64,000 nucleotides of DNA from Pterois miles. Taxonomy: Eukaryota > Chordata > Actinopteri > Perciformes > Scorpaenidae. Position 1 is the stretch's first letter. The number at the start of each line of letters is the position of its first letter. Of the stretch, positions 25,201-36,674 are shown one piece after another. The position numbers were made by a program, and so were the translations under genes. The notes beneath the pieces are model-generated. The model saw only the letters and a program-made list of their open reading frames with translations, was not told where the DNA came from and did no database searches. The stretch lies in assembly GCA_947000775.1 (NCBI GenBank), contig CAMQGK010000240.1, positions 1 through 64,000 of the forward strand, in the 5' to 3' direction.

Positions 25201-28200
25201 GACCCGCCCACAAGGTGTCCTCTAGCTGTCAGGCAGACAAGGAGAGGTTTTCATCTTTGCGTCTTTATGGCCATCTTATGTACTTTTGTGTCAGGTTTAG
25301 ACAGTTTAGAAAGTAGAGAAAATCAATCAATAACCAACCTTGAGATCAACTCCAAACTTTGTACCAAATCGTATGTTGCGAACAGCATACGGGGCCTGAC
25401 TCATACTCTCCGAGCCGCCGCACAGGACCACCTCTGACTCCCTGAGGCAAATCTCCTGCAAACACACAAAGTAACAGGGTTTTGTTTTGGATCAACAAGA
25501 CAAAAGATAAGACAAATTTTAGTTTTGTCTGAAATCACATACTATGTGCTACATACCCAATATGTGTACTATCGTTTAACACACAATAAACAGTAGTATC
25601 TATGTTTTCGGACGCTCTGAGCTGTAATTTATGTCGTCACTTCCTGAGAACCTCCTTGCCGGTTGAAGACGTGTAACCATGGTAACCAACCTCATGTGAT
25701 CCAAATGACGATTTGTGAGAATCAAAGTCTGAATTAATTTAAAATGTATAATACGCCTAGCAAAGTGAAAAATTATACTTACAGTTAATTTGAAGCATTC
25801 TTGATGTTACAGAGCGATCCCTTAACATCTGTTATGAACATTGTCACCACTGCCACATTGCATTGTGGGATATTTATGTCGCTGTAGTGTACAGCATTTG
25901 CATACTGTAATATTTGACTGGAAACAGTGTGCAATTCGGACACTATTGGTTTCATGCTAAGGCTGTGGACATACTAAAAAGCTCATACTCTGCATAATAA
26001 TACAATGTCGGTATGGAATTTCAAACGCAATCTATGTGTCATTGATATACACTATATTGTGCTTTTACTAATGTATGAACCATGCTGTTTGTCTTTTACA
26101 CATATACAGAAATGTACAATGTTATTGTACATTTGTATTTCTGCCAGGATGTTTTTTGTTCTTGGTGGAGTGCTTACTTGAGCGCCATTGATGATGGACT
26201 GGAAACCAGATCCACACAGTCTATTCACAGTGAGAGCAGGCACTGGGATGGGAACACCACACCTCAGACCCACATGACGAGCAATGTAGGGTGCATCGGC
26301 TGAGCTCTGAAATTACCGGGGGTAGATAAAGAGAAATGAAAAGATGAGGCCCAAACCAAGAGCACTAGTCTGTATACAAATACGCATGTTAACACAGGCA
26401 TTTTCATATGGTGGTAGTTGCGATCTGTTAAATACGGCTGTTGATCTGTTGGATTTTGGGTACCTGCATGACATTTCCCATGATGACACTGTTTATTAGT
26501 TCTGGTGCCACGCCCCCAGCAGCCAGGGCAGCTTTGGCTGCATGCTCAGCCAAGTCTGTTGCGCTGTGATCCTTCAGCACGCCACCATAGGTACCGAATG
26601 GAGTGCGCTTGGCAGCTACAACAAATACACCTGCAGAGAAACAGAGCATTTTAGTAGAGAAACAACGACTTTAAACCACCCACCACTGAGTCACAGCCAG
26701 ATCACTGTGTCAAGAAGTACTGGGGTAACTGTACATACTGCAGAGATGGTCGATACACACAGCCGGTGAGATAAGATAAAAACAAAAGATAAAAATACAG
26801 AATAACATGGAGGCCTACATCAGATGGATCAAATTTGATTGGAGGGACGGGGGAGTTTATAACTACTTCAGGAATTGTGTAGTTTTATTATAGTTTTTGT
26901 TTTAAACAAATTAGAAATCATGCTGATTCTTTAAATAGCTGCATCAAATTAAACAGTGAAACAGGAGTGTTGACAATAAAACTGAGTTGCCTTCTTTGAA
27001 AGAGCATACTGTTTAAGTCTTTTGCAACTTGCTTCATGTACAAATCCTCAAAAAAAAAAAAAGAAAACAAGTTATTATAAATTCCTTTAAATTATACACC
27101 GTTTTCATTACTCTGGTCAGTTAACTTTATATGAGGCATGCAAATTGCTCCAGTGAGGCACAATGAATGGACAGTGTTTCAAAATAAACAAATGAACTGG
27201 TGGTACATAGATAAAAGATATGACGTTATCTTGAAATACTGGGTTGATGTGACTTTTAATTTCTAATCATACATTGAACTGTTGACTAACCTCTGATACA
27301 TATCAAGAGCGACACCTGACTTGTGCTGAATGTGTGTTTAGTGTTGTGCAATTTGTCCTGTTGTATTTGCACAAGAATAAGTATTTTGAAGTACTTGTAT
27401 TTTACTTGAGTTTTTCACCTTTTCTGTTACTTCCTACTTGCACTCCACTAAATGTTAGAGGGTAATGTGCTTTTTACTTCACTATTTCAAGTAGTTACTT
27501 TTCAAAATATGTTTTTACATCTAAAACCTATAATCAGACATGATACAGAGTCAACTACCCCGAAGTGTGTAGCAACTTGACCTGCCACACTGCTGCTTAC
27601 ACGTTAATGATTCAATATTTATAATCCAATAAAGTATCTGCTATGATAATAACACTCTTAATGCCTTCCTTAACTAGATGGCAATTCATTTTAAATAATA
27701 AAATGTAAACAACTATAAGTGGAATAAACCTTAACTCGTTTCCACTGAAATGATTATTTTTTTTCTTTTGACACATTTTCCAGATAATGTTTTTACTTGA
27801 GTAAATATGATATTCAATATTTTAAATGCTTGACTTTTACACTTGCGCACGTTAACAATATTGTATCACTACTTTAACTTAAATAAATAATCGTTCCTCC
27901 GCCTCTGGGAGCAATTAATTGATAATATTGTTATTATAAATTGCATTTAATGGCTCGAAAGGTGGTTTGGGAGGACATATCGACAAACAGCAGTTGTTTT
28001 CTTGACCCCATCTTGTCACCTTTCTCTTCCTTTATGCGGTTACACTGTGATCAGAAAATGTTTAAAACCCTCCTGATATATATATATATATTCACATAAA
28101 TTCAACTATAAAATGATGACATTTATTTTAGGCCACTGATAATCTTACACTGCGACACAAACAAGAGAAATGTAGTCCTGATATGAACAAATTCATCTGT

Positions 28201-28256
28201 TTTTTTCGCCTCTTGCTGAACTGAAACCTTGTTTGTTTACCTCTGAGAAGAGCCAT
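22204..28256 (-). CDS. acaa2: 3-ketoacyl-CoA thiolase, mitochondrial
   Basis: Catalyses the last step of mitochondrial fatty-acid beta-oxidation, thiolytic cleavage of 3-ketoacyl-CoA to acetyl-CoA and a shortened acyl-CoA. Coding exons in order: 28256-28241, 26630-26464, 26306-26178, 25455-25339, 25225-25078, 24926-24751, 23870-23741, 23603-23533, 22537-22383, 22285-22204. They total 1,191 nt, giving 396 residues (human 397). Active-site residues fall at the expected numbers: Cys92 in NRLCGSGFQS, His352 in GAIAIGHPLGASG, Cys382 in SACIGGGQG. NEAFAP is also present. The N-terminus MALLRGVFVVAAKRTPFG matches the uncleaved targeting region of the family. The C-terminus, IAIILEKY, differs from the mammalian end. 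The gene is head-to-head with mrpl40. Confidence 0.96.
22990..23060 (-). repeat. SINE/LINE 3' tail with GAAA microsatellite
   Basis: GAAAGAAAGAAAGAAAGATA is followed by TTCCTTTATTAGTCCCACAG, which in reverse is the CCCACTGTGGGAC...AATAAAGG tail shared by teleost retroposons. A similar fragment is at 42537-42572. Both are isolated 3' ends within intron or intergenic DNA. Confidence 0.55.
23165..23480. repeat. Dispersed repeat E (ACTTTTACTT-type)
   Basis: Contains GTACTTTTGATACTTTACTAAG, CTGTACTTTTACATAAGTAC and the end motif ATACTTCTTCCACCACTGAT. Related stretches occur at 27365-27880, 50220-50715 (reverse), 59140-59330, 61620-61850 and 62515-62560. It lies in an acaa2 intron. A GACA tract (23350-23372) lies inside. 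The element class is unknown. Confidence 0.6.
24003..24592. repeat. Dispersed repeat B, copy 1 (acaa2 intron)
   Basis: About 590 bp, similar in reverse orientation to 54203-54766. Shared blocks: AAGTCTTCTTCAATA, CATAGACTTCAATA-like, AATAAATTAAATGAGAAGTAGG-like and GGTTGCCAA/CCTGTGGGTC-like ends. There is no open frame of note. Probably a non-autonomous transposon. Confidence 0.7.
25535..25990. repeat. Dispersed repeat C, copy 2 (acaa2 intron)
   Basis: Reverse-orientation relative of 13800-14204, with CATTGCATTGTGGGATATTT, GCATTTGCATACTGTAAT and GTAACCATGGTAACC in the same order after inversion. This copy is not interrupted. Confidence 0.7.
27365..27880. repeat. Dispersed repeat E in acaa2 intron 1
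   Basis: Contains AGTACTTGTATTTTACTTGAG, then after diverged sequence AGTAAATATGATATTCAATA, ending near CGTTCCTCCGCCTCTGGGAG. Same general composition as repeat E elsewhere, more diverged. Confidence 0.45.
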
Positions 28257-28729
28257 GATGCAGAATCAATACACCACCAATGTCAGGATCAAACTGTTCG
28301 ACCGGTATCTTCTCCTGGTACTCTGATTGAGTCCGTGGTGCTTATAAAAACCAGAGTACTGCGACCTTTACCCTAAATAGTGAAACCGCCACCTTTACAC
28401 TCGTCCAGTAAGATTCGACAAAAACTTTCACGTCTAAATTAAAAATAATACATTATTAAATCATTAAAAAAACATTAAAGTGTCGTATCTTGTTTATAAT
28501 TTATTTCATTTGCGATGCAGTCTATATTTATAGCCTTTAATGTAATTTTCTGCACAAACAAAATGCTCGAAAGTGCGCCCGTTAATTGCGAGCCAGCCCA
28601 TTTGGTGACGTCATCTTCCTGCGACACGTCTGCTGTCACTCAAGGAAGAGGACAGCCCAGCAGCCGAAGAAAGTACATGTGAACGTTACTCGAGTATGAG
28701 TTTAAAGTGAAACACCTCACCGCGGAAAC
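28257..28729. promoter_or_regulatory. Bidirectional acaa2/mrpl40 promoter with CRE
   Basis: The start codons of acaa2 (minus, 28256) and mrpl40 (plus, 28730) are 473 bp apart and diverge. The interval contains a perfect palindromic CRE, TGACGTCA, at 28606-28613, close to the mrpl40 side, and TTTGGTGACG context just before it. Both products act in mitochondria, so joint control is plausible but inferred. A four-codon upstream ORF (ATGAGTTTAAAGTGA, 28696-28710) precedes the mrpl40 ATG. Confidence 0.65.
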
Positions 28730-28899
28730 ATGTCTGTGGCTTTATCGCGCTGTCTCTGCAGGGTTTTATCCCGACAGACCGCTCCGTCGAGGTGAGTGTT
28801 AGTTTGTAGCAGGATGTGAGCAGCTAACAGGGCGCTAGCTACCTGGAGCTAACATAGCTAAGGTTATTCAGTAGCTCTATAGTGTGTATATATATGCAG

Positions 28900-28973
<74 letters not shown>

Positions 28974-31456
28974 TGAAAACATTTATCATACAAGCAAAGA
29001 TTGAGATATTACTCACTTAACACAGTTTTTCGTCTGATGAAATTTACATACTTTGATGAATATCTTAAAATATATCCATAAAATGAATGAAAAGACTACC
29101 CTCTTTTTTACGTTTAAAGATACTGATTTTAAAGTATATTTGACTACGATTTGACTAAACTTAAAACTCAAAATTTCTAAATTGGCAAAAACTATTAGAA
29201 TATTTCTAATTTAAATAAATTTAATTCAAATTCTTTAACATACCCCGATTTTTTCTTTATTTTTTAAATTCACCTTCTTTTCCTTTACTTACATTTTAGT
29301 TGTTGTACAATTTATTTTATTTTTGTTTACTGTAAAATATATTTATTTTATTTTGCAATGAAAATCTGAACATGTTTATGTAACTACTGAACTTTCAAAA
29401 TAAAGTATGGGACCAATAATAATAATAATAATCTCTGTGGTTATGTGTTGTTTTGCAGCTTCCTTTTGGGAGAACATCACCATGCTGTACAGAGTCCTTG
29501 GTTTGCACCAGTGATGACACTGAAGACATCTGCTCCACTGAGGTATGATCAAAATGATGATGGTATGATCCTGGTTCACTGAATGTCAGTTAATTGCTAA
29601 TTTGTTTTGGACATGCACTACTAAAACACAGTATTGACGAAGATAAATCATGCTAATCTAGTGGTCTTGTCGTACACAGAGACTGGCCAAAATCTATGCC
29701 TGTTAATCCCTAAAATCTAATCCACCACTGGTATGATTATTTTTGTTTAGTCCAGATTGTACATCCGAGGTGTGTCTACATCTTAGCAACATTATCAATC
29801 ACTATTCAATCACTGTATATTATAGTCATATATTTGCCATATCCGTTTAAAAAAAAATATCTTGTGGTTGAATGTGCTCACACAGAGCTGTGCATTGTGT
29901 TTAAGAGCGGAGCCCAGAAAGAAGAAGAAAGTCGACCCAAGACGGGAGCTGATGATGAGAGAGAGGATGAGAAAGAAGCTGAAGAAGCTGGAGAAGGTCC
30001 CACCTGAGCTCATCCCCATAGAGGACCTCATCACTCCAGCCAAATGCTTCGATGAAACAAGGTACAGATCATTTCACTGTTGTCCACGCTGTCATTTCCA
30101 AGTAATTAGATTTATGCTGAACCATTGTCAATCTACCTGCAGTGCTGGGTGTGGTAACGAACATTAAAGAACAAAACTGGCGTTGCTCGGTGTTTTTCTT
30201 CTAGTCAACAAATACTCTGAAAACACCAAAACCAACAATGTATTGTCTCTGTGGCCACAGCCTGATAAAGCTTACCAGAACTATTAAATCTTTTAAAAAA
30301 CTATTACCATGTTGGTTTTGGTCTTTTCATGGAATTGTTTTGACAATAAGAAAAATATCAGATAACAGCCACATGTTTATGTGGTGATGCTTTATTGCTT
30401 TCAGATGAAAGCAGCCTGCTGTAAGCGAGATAAAGGAAAAGAGAAATATGTTCTCACTCCTCAGCTCTATTGCTAACAGGAAGTTCAAACTCAATATGTA
30501 ATACATAATTATTAGTGACTTAAAACGTGTTTAATAATTAGCAGCAGGGAAAGATTGAATTAATGCAAGGATTTTTTTCCTGTTTCTGCCCACTGGATTA
30601 ACATTGTTATATAATCTGTGCACAGCTAGAAATCCAGACTTGCTGGTCTATTCTCCAGCGAGTTAGTTTGCATCAGAGTTCACAACACTCATGAGTTAGG
30701 TTTCAATGTGTAAAAATCAGATTCAAGATAACTAAAATCACTTCATCTGAATTATTCTTCCATCAAGTTTTACTGTACAACTTTACTGATGACCTCTAGG
30801 ATAGGGGTTTAGGGGTGGAGCTCGCCAAAAAGTCCCTATTGGCTGTTCTAAACAATAAATTAACTACCATCTTTTGGCATTAAGGCTTACAGAAATTAAA
30901 ACATTTTATGGACATCCTTCTTTTATTTGACTTGATGTACCTTTAGTTCTTTTCTTGCTATTGTGGTGCTTGCTGACTTTGAAGTGCTATAAATTGGTGT
31001 TTCTTATTCTCTGACAAAGGGAACGTTCTGCACCAAGGCTGTCATTTGAAGAAAGTGAGGGTCGAGCCCTGCTGTTGAAGGAGTGGTGTCGACACAAACA
31101 GGTCACCACTTACCTATAACACCTCCATCACTTAAGCTTTTATAGAAATCCTACCTCTGACCTCTGCTCTCCATCATGTACACTCAGCGGGCTATATTTA
31201 ATGTGCTCTTCTGCCTTTGTTCTTGCAGAAGCAACACATGGCTGAAGTGCAGGCTATTGAACTTGCTCTAGAAGCACAGAGGGAGGCGCTGGAGGAGCTG
31301 AAGTTAGAGTCTGAGGAGCTGTACAAGGCAGCGTTGAAGCCAGACCCCCATCTGTTTCCCTTCACTCATGAAGGTCCTGCCTACACACCGCCAAAGACCC
31401 AGTATGAAGCTCCTGATGGGAAATACAACAACATCACTAAAGTTTACACACAGTGA
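28730..31456 (+). CDS. mrpl40: Mitochondrial ribosomal protein L40
   Basis: Large-subunit protein of the mitochondrial ribosome (mL40). Coding exons: 28730-28791, 29459-29542, 29906-30061, 31020-31101, 31229-31456. They total 612 nt, giving 203 residues (human 206). The N-terminus (MSVALSRCLCRVLSRQT) is rich in Arg and Ser without acids, as in a matrix-targeting peptide. It is followed by SPWFAPVMTLKTSAPLR, the basic AEPRKKKKVDPRREL block, ELIPIEDLITPAKC, the helical LALEAQREALEELKLESEEL and the conserved C-terminus GPAYTPP...YNNITKVYTQ. Exon 3 uses a weak TTTAAG acceptor and exon 4 a weak GTCACC donor; the alternatives break the frame. The last exon is followed by AATAAA at 31644. Confidence 0.95.
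28904..28970. repeat. (TA)n microsatellite
   Basis: An uninterrupted run of about 33 TA dinucleotides in mrpl40 intron 1, preceded by a shorter TATATATA stretch at about 28887. Likely polymorphic in length. Confidence 0.95.
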
Positions 31457-31643
31457 TGTCCTTGTTTGTACATGATTCAGTGAGCCAGCATGCAGCTTTA
31501 AAGGCCTGCATGTGTCGATGCGAAGGACACTTCACCTCAGCTGTTTCATGTTATCAAATGTAACAACATTCATGGAAATTGTGAATTGAATTGTTTTGTT
31601 TTTTCTCCATGTTCACGTCTCTGTATAACAAAACATAACTGAA

Positions 31644-31649
31644 AATAAA
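31644..31649 (+). terminator. mrpl40 poly(A) signal
   Basis: AATAAA 188 bp after the mrpl40 stop codon, followed by a T-rich stretch. Confidence 0.7.
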
Positions 31650-31659
31650 AAATGTACTT

Positions 31660-32375
31660 TTTTATTGATTCAACTTTGTTATCTGAGGTAAAGCCATAAT
31701 CATTTACATAATGCCGAAAACTGCTAATGCACAACTCTGTATGGGTTTAAACTGTAAAGCTGAATTTTGTCATATCACACCATCAATAATATACAGTTTG
31801 TACGGTATATAATCATCACAGTATCTACAGCACAGACTGAAGAGAATAGGGTGCTTTTGAGAAATGTCAACAGTCTTACAAGGGGCAGCTCTCCTGTTTG
31901 ATGCCATCAAAACTGTTTTCTAGTGCAGCATCAAAATTTTAACCCTCATCAAACAATGTACAACAATCTTTCATTAAATGTTAAATATTTTAATAATAAT
32001 CTATAATGTTTTCATATCCTTTTTCTTACATTAACAGAAATACAAGGCAATTGTCATTTACAGCAAATCTGTGACTGCAGCCTTTGTGCTTCATATTACA
32101 CAAGCTTTGGAGAATTAATAAGTAGATCATCTTGTAGTTCACTGGTTGAATATAGATGCTGTCATAATCATCACTGACCACTAGATGCTGCTACCACTGT
32201 GTTAATATACAGTACATCTGTTTCCATGCAGCAGCTCACTGAAGACAGCAATAAGTGATGACTAGTCTTTCCAGCATGTGGCTCTAAACAACTTTGTTAA
32301 GTCCGTTAAGTGACAAGAATCTCAAATCTTCATTTCACCTTGCTTTGGCTGCCATGGAACAGAGGCATAAGGTTT
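31660..32375. other. Intergenic spacer between convergent genes
   Basis: About 700 bp between the 3' ends of mrpl40 (+) and c22orf39 (-). No gene or clear repeat was recognised. No close AATAAA for c22orf39 was found on the minus strand, so its 3' UTR may extend through much of this spacer. Confidence 0.5.
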
Positions 32376-35300
32376 TTAGGGAGTGGAGGAGTCCTGAGGC
32401 CTTTCCTGGTTCAGGGGCATGTGCCAGTCTCTGGGAGGGTCTCGCCTCAGTTCCCACACTGGGGTAAAGTTTCTCTGCTGCGCCACTCGGTTCCTCTCAC
32501 TCTTCTGCAAGGCTTCCTGCAATGCAGATACATATCAAAACATCTTTCTTCAAGTGTTTACATGTATTCTTTAGGACATTCACATTCAGACACTATGAAT
32601 AGCATCAGACAAATTTAACACCAACAGACTTAAACTGATGAAGAAGGCTGGCTCCTTAACTGGCTGCAAATTAGACACTGTTGTAGTGGAGAAGACACTG
32701 AACAAACCGTGATCCATCCTGGATAATCCTGACCACCCTCTCCACCGCCTACTGGACAGACAGCAGAGCTCTTTCTTTCTTTAACAGACTGGTTCAGCTT
32801 TAATGTCAGAAGGATCAATACAGGAAATATTTCCTGTCTAAAGCCACAACTCTCTACAACACCTCACATCTGTCTGACAGAGACCTCTCAGCTCTATAGT
32901 TTCTGTCTCATTTCTGTCCCATTTATTCTGCTCTTGCAATAATGCTAATGTTTATAGTAGGTTATTCTATGTTTATAATTTAGATTTTTTTATGCTAGTT
33001 GTAGTAGTCAGTATATTTATACTGTATTCCAATATTCTTTATATTGTGTATTCTTCTATTGCGAATTACACATGAATTATACATCTGCAATTTATGCAAT
33101 ATTTGCAATAGTATACTTGCAAAAAATATATACACCCAGTGGTACATTCAGAACAGAAGAGTAAATGGATAACTGAAGAAGAAATGCTTACATATATACA
33201 CATGTATACATACACACACTTACATGTACATAGCTCATATATATGCATACATATCATGTACTGTATACATGTAAATGCACACTCACATCCATATACATGC
33301 ATATTATAAGCACACACATAAAGCGAGGGGGATGTTTTCTCCTCTAAGATGTGTGTATTGCATATATTTTTTACCAAGATCTGCCTCAGCCCAATTAGAA
33401 AACAATCTGTCAATCCAAGTGTGATTAATTTCATACCTTAATTGTCAGCTTCACACTTCATCTACTTTAACAGGTCTCTTTTGTATTTTATATTTTATAT
33501 TCTATGGATATATTTCTCTCATGTTGATATGCACTGTATGTATTATTACTGTTCTGTGCTTTGTCTGCATAACCTGCTGCTGTGTCACAATAATTTCCCA
33601 ATTTGGGATCAATACAGTACAACTATCTATCTATCTATCTATCTATCTATCTGTCTGTCTGTCTTCTGTCTGTCTATCTACCTATCTATCTATAAGACTC
33701 TTTAAACAGTGTGAAGTCCTGCCACTGTACCTTGGCCTCGGTGCCTCTGTGTTTCTCCCACTCTCTGCAGTTATTGTAGTCCTCTTTCCACTGCTGGCAG
33801 GATGGGGAGGTACCGTAAGTGTAATAGTGGTGAAAACAATTCCTCAAACTTTTGCAGTGTCTGAATTCACTCCAGTAGTCGTCACACACTCGGGGCGGCT
33901 GTACAGACAAGATCAGGAATCATCACCAAGCCAACTTGTACAAATTATATTTTGACCCCTCTACTGTTTAGTCTCTGGTGGTGACTGCATCACTTCCACT
34001 TTTCTGGTTACACCTAACAAGCTCTTTTGTTGTAACATGTAGGAGCAAATACAGAATCAACCTGGGAATGCTCAACTTCTGCAGCTGCAGGGCTCAGCAC
34101 TTTTCAGCATGGTTGCCAAAACTGAAAATAAGGTTGCCCTTTGTTTTGATTGTTACTCTGTTCTCTCCCTTTCAATTTTTTTTTTTTTTTTTTTTTTTGG
34201 CCTTTGTGCTGATTCCCATTACAGATCTACTGACCCTTCATCTATGAGGTCTTGTATTGTGACATGTACATCAGCTTGTCCATCATCTCTACTTTCAGAG
34301 ATGACCTCCAATCTCTTGCTTAGACAGCTGGAACCCCTCTCACATACAACTGAGACTGGGGTGCACGTGTTGCTGTTTGCTGTCTCTGTTTTGGGTCAAG
34401 AATTGGTTGCCAATTTCTCAAAATGGTTGCCAGTGGCAATCTGGCAACCCTTACTGTTTAACGTTGAGATCATTGAGCTGGCTATAGTTTTTGCTTCAGT
34501 GAGGTTGAATTCCGCTTTACTCAACTCTGTCTTGACTAAGAGTTACTGATAAAAAATAGACATTATTAATTACTGATCAGGGCCTGCTAGTTGTGCCCTG
34601 TTCAAGACTGGAAACACAAAGGGACTGGGCATTTTCTGTCCTGGGTCCCAGGTTGTAGATCGGGTCACGTCAGCAAACTCTGGCACAGCTAAAAACTTAT
34701 CTTTAATCTAAGTGCTTCTGTGCTATCTTGTACTCTATTTTAAGTTGTGGTGTTGCTAATCGTTGTTAAATTGTTGTTAAATCATGCTTCTTCCTCCCAT
34801 AGTACTTGTTTGTTATACTCATCTTTTGTTCTTTTAGCCTCTTTACTTTTGGAAAGCACTTTGCCACCTATGTTTTGAAAGGTGCTATATAAATAAATGT
34901 TACTCACTAAACAGATAGCAGTCAAATTGTTGGGCAAATTGTGAACTCCTGTCATACAGATACACAGAAACGGGCCATTCTGAAATTAAAACTCCTGGAA
35001 CTGAATGCAAATGACCTTCAACAATCTGAGCTGTTTTTTATAAAACAATTCAATTCTTAATTCACAATATATAGCATTTATGTTGTCTATTATTCATGAT
35101 TATTTATTTCACAATGTTATTTATCTAACAAGTTGGATTTATAGATATACTGAAATTGATGAATCGTCCACTAACAACACTTTTATGAAACATCGTTTGT
35201 AAGTTGAGCTGTTTAAGACTTTTTAACGTCTAAATAAATAATAACGTTATTTGACGGACAGCACCTCCCTCAGGTTACTAATGTTTAGATGAACCTCGGA

Positions 35301-35649
35301 TTGCTCCGTGGCTGATCTAGCCATAAAATTAGCTATATTTACATATCGTTTTTATATTTAATTAGCTTGGATTCAAAGCAGATAATGAATCAGACACATA
35401 ACAGAGTGTTTCTCTTAAAACCCAATCTAACTGACATTGCTCATTGCTAGCTAAGGACAATTTAGCAATGATGGCTAGCGTTAATCACGTTGCTAGCTAT
35501 TTAGGTCAGATTTGGCAGTTTTTCACTCATTATCAAAAATTCAAGAACACGACAGATTAACATAAATGAGGACATTTGGCCAAGAAAGTAATTTACAGTA
35601 CAATTGTTTGATAAATTACCCTCCAGGCTGCTTCTGTAGACCGGGCCAT
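32376..35649 (-). CDS. c22orf39: C22orf39 homolog, twin CX9C microprotein
   Basis: Three coding exons: 35649-35620, 33898-33731, 32516-32376. They total 339 nt, giving 112 residues (human about 105). It starts MARSTEAAWRPPRVCDDYW and ends RPQDSSTP. Two CX9C motifs are visible: CDDYWSEFRHC (about residues 15-25) and CQQWKEDYNNC (about 44-54). The human protein has the same spacing as I remember it. Twin CX9C proteins usually form a disulfide-linked helical hairpin and many are imported into the mitochondrial intermembrane space; that location is an inference here. The mammalian protein has been reported as a synaptic microprotein (PANTS). There is one extra Cys between the motifs (KSLRNCFHH). 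It lies between mrpl40 and ufd1, as in human 22q11.2. Confidence 0.93.
32610..33700 (+). mobile_element. Degenerate LINE 3' end with TATC tail
   Basis: In c22orf39 intron 2, sense opposite to the gene. Bases about 32615-32895 show a decayed reverse-transcriptase C-terminal region, with recognisable pieces such as the CKLDT-like segment, TLNKP/VIHPG, HPLHRLLDRQ-like and SLTD, typical of fish Rex/RTE-type or related LINEs (from memory). After a T-rich 3' UTR comes AATTTCCCAATTTGGGATCA, ATACAGTA, then a TATC/TGTC microsatellite (33624-33693). The microsatellite is most simply the LINE's own tetranucleotide tail. Confidence 0.7.
34560..34905 (+). repeat. LINE/L2-type 3' tail fragment (c22orf39 intron 1)
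   Basis: Ends in TTTGGAAAGCACTTTGCCAC and TTTTGAAAGGTGCTATATAA then ATAAATG, the signature of CR1/L2-type 3' ends in fish. The upstream part (from ACTGATCAGGGCCTGC) is diverged. The poly-T run at 34178-34198 lies outside it. Confidence 0.6.
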
Positions 35650-36150
35650 TGCTAGGTGCGCTAGCTAACACAGCGACAATATTTCCGGTTCGATTTCATT
35701 TCACAATAAAAGCGCCACTACACAGTTGTACACAGACAGAGCGCTTACTTTGAAAATACTCACTTAACCCTTTCAAACAGCAAACATAAAAACGAAACAA
35801 GAATGAGAGACTAATACTACTAATATTAACAATGACTAACTAAACATCCCATAATTATAGTAACCATAATGGTGACCAATTTATTTAAAGCTAATCAAGA
35901 ACTTTTTGGAAATATGGAAATTTCTTCTTTGACATATTTGTTTTTTTTCACCATATATTGGAGTTATAAAGTATGTATTCCTGCCATTACACTGTCTAAT
36001 TATAACTGGACAATCAAACATAAGGCATATGCTTTATACCTAAATAAATGTCTAATTCAAGTCAAGAAAACGCCATAAAAACGTCCTATTATAGTCCAGT
36101 TTCATTATGTAGTTCATGTACATGCTTAGACGTTACAAAAATAACTACTA
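35650..36150. other. c22orf39 upstream region and ufd1 downstream spacer
   Basis: The c22orf39 promoter lies just above 35649. GCTAGC-rich sequence flanks it, with an ACTTCCGG-type inverted ETS-like motif (ATTTCCGGTTCG, 35681-35692). The rest is AT-rich with an open frame of 69 codons at 35869-36078 that I do not consider a gene. Confidence 0.4.
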
Positions 36151-36157
36151 GCACCAA

Positions 36158-36179
36158 TTTATTTCAAACAGTTTTTATT
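36158..36179 (-). terminator. Probable ufd1 poly(A) signals
   Basis: Two AATAAA hexamers on the minus strand (36163-36158 and 36179-36174), about 500 bp past the ufd1 stop codon. Confidence 0.5.
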
Positions 36180-36674
36180 TGTCTATAAATAAACCAAGAA
36201 AAAAAGAAAACACTTGTAAATTACTCTACAACTCAAAACTCTAAACCCCAAATAAAATGTTTTCATTATAATTAAAAACAAAGGTATTGAGCTATTATTG
36301 CTCCCATTTTATCATAAGAATGGGACTCTGGATAACAGTATATTTAAAGTCAATTATAAAAATGCAACTATTATGGAAAAAGGGGGAAAATGTTCAAATA
36401 TCACAACAATACTCCACACGTTATTCTTTGTTTTGGTGGTGTGGTGATATAATTTATTCTTATTTATTCCACAAACTCCAGACAGTGTTTTATGGAGCTC
36501 AGCTTTTGTTAAGCAAGATATTACTGTCAGAGTTTTAATTACATATAATCCCAACTCAACAGCAAAACCGTTTCAAAAGGGACAGAGACAAAATGTCAGT
36601 GCATTCAAAGGCCAGTTTTTGCTGTTTGCTGTTGAAGATGACAATAGATATGATGGTACTCTCCACTTAGTCCT

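Noticed and set aside
33066..33434. Minus-strand frame of 122 codons with many Cys and Tyr
   Set aside because: Encoded by the TA/CA-rich LINE 3' UTR in a c22orf39 intron; composition artefact.
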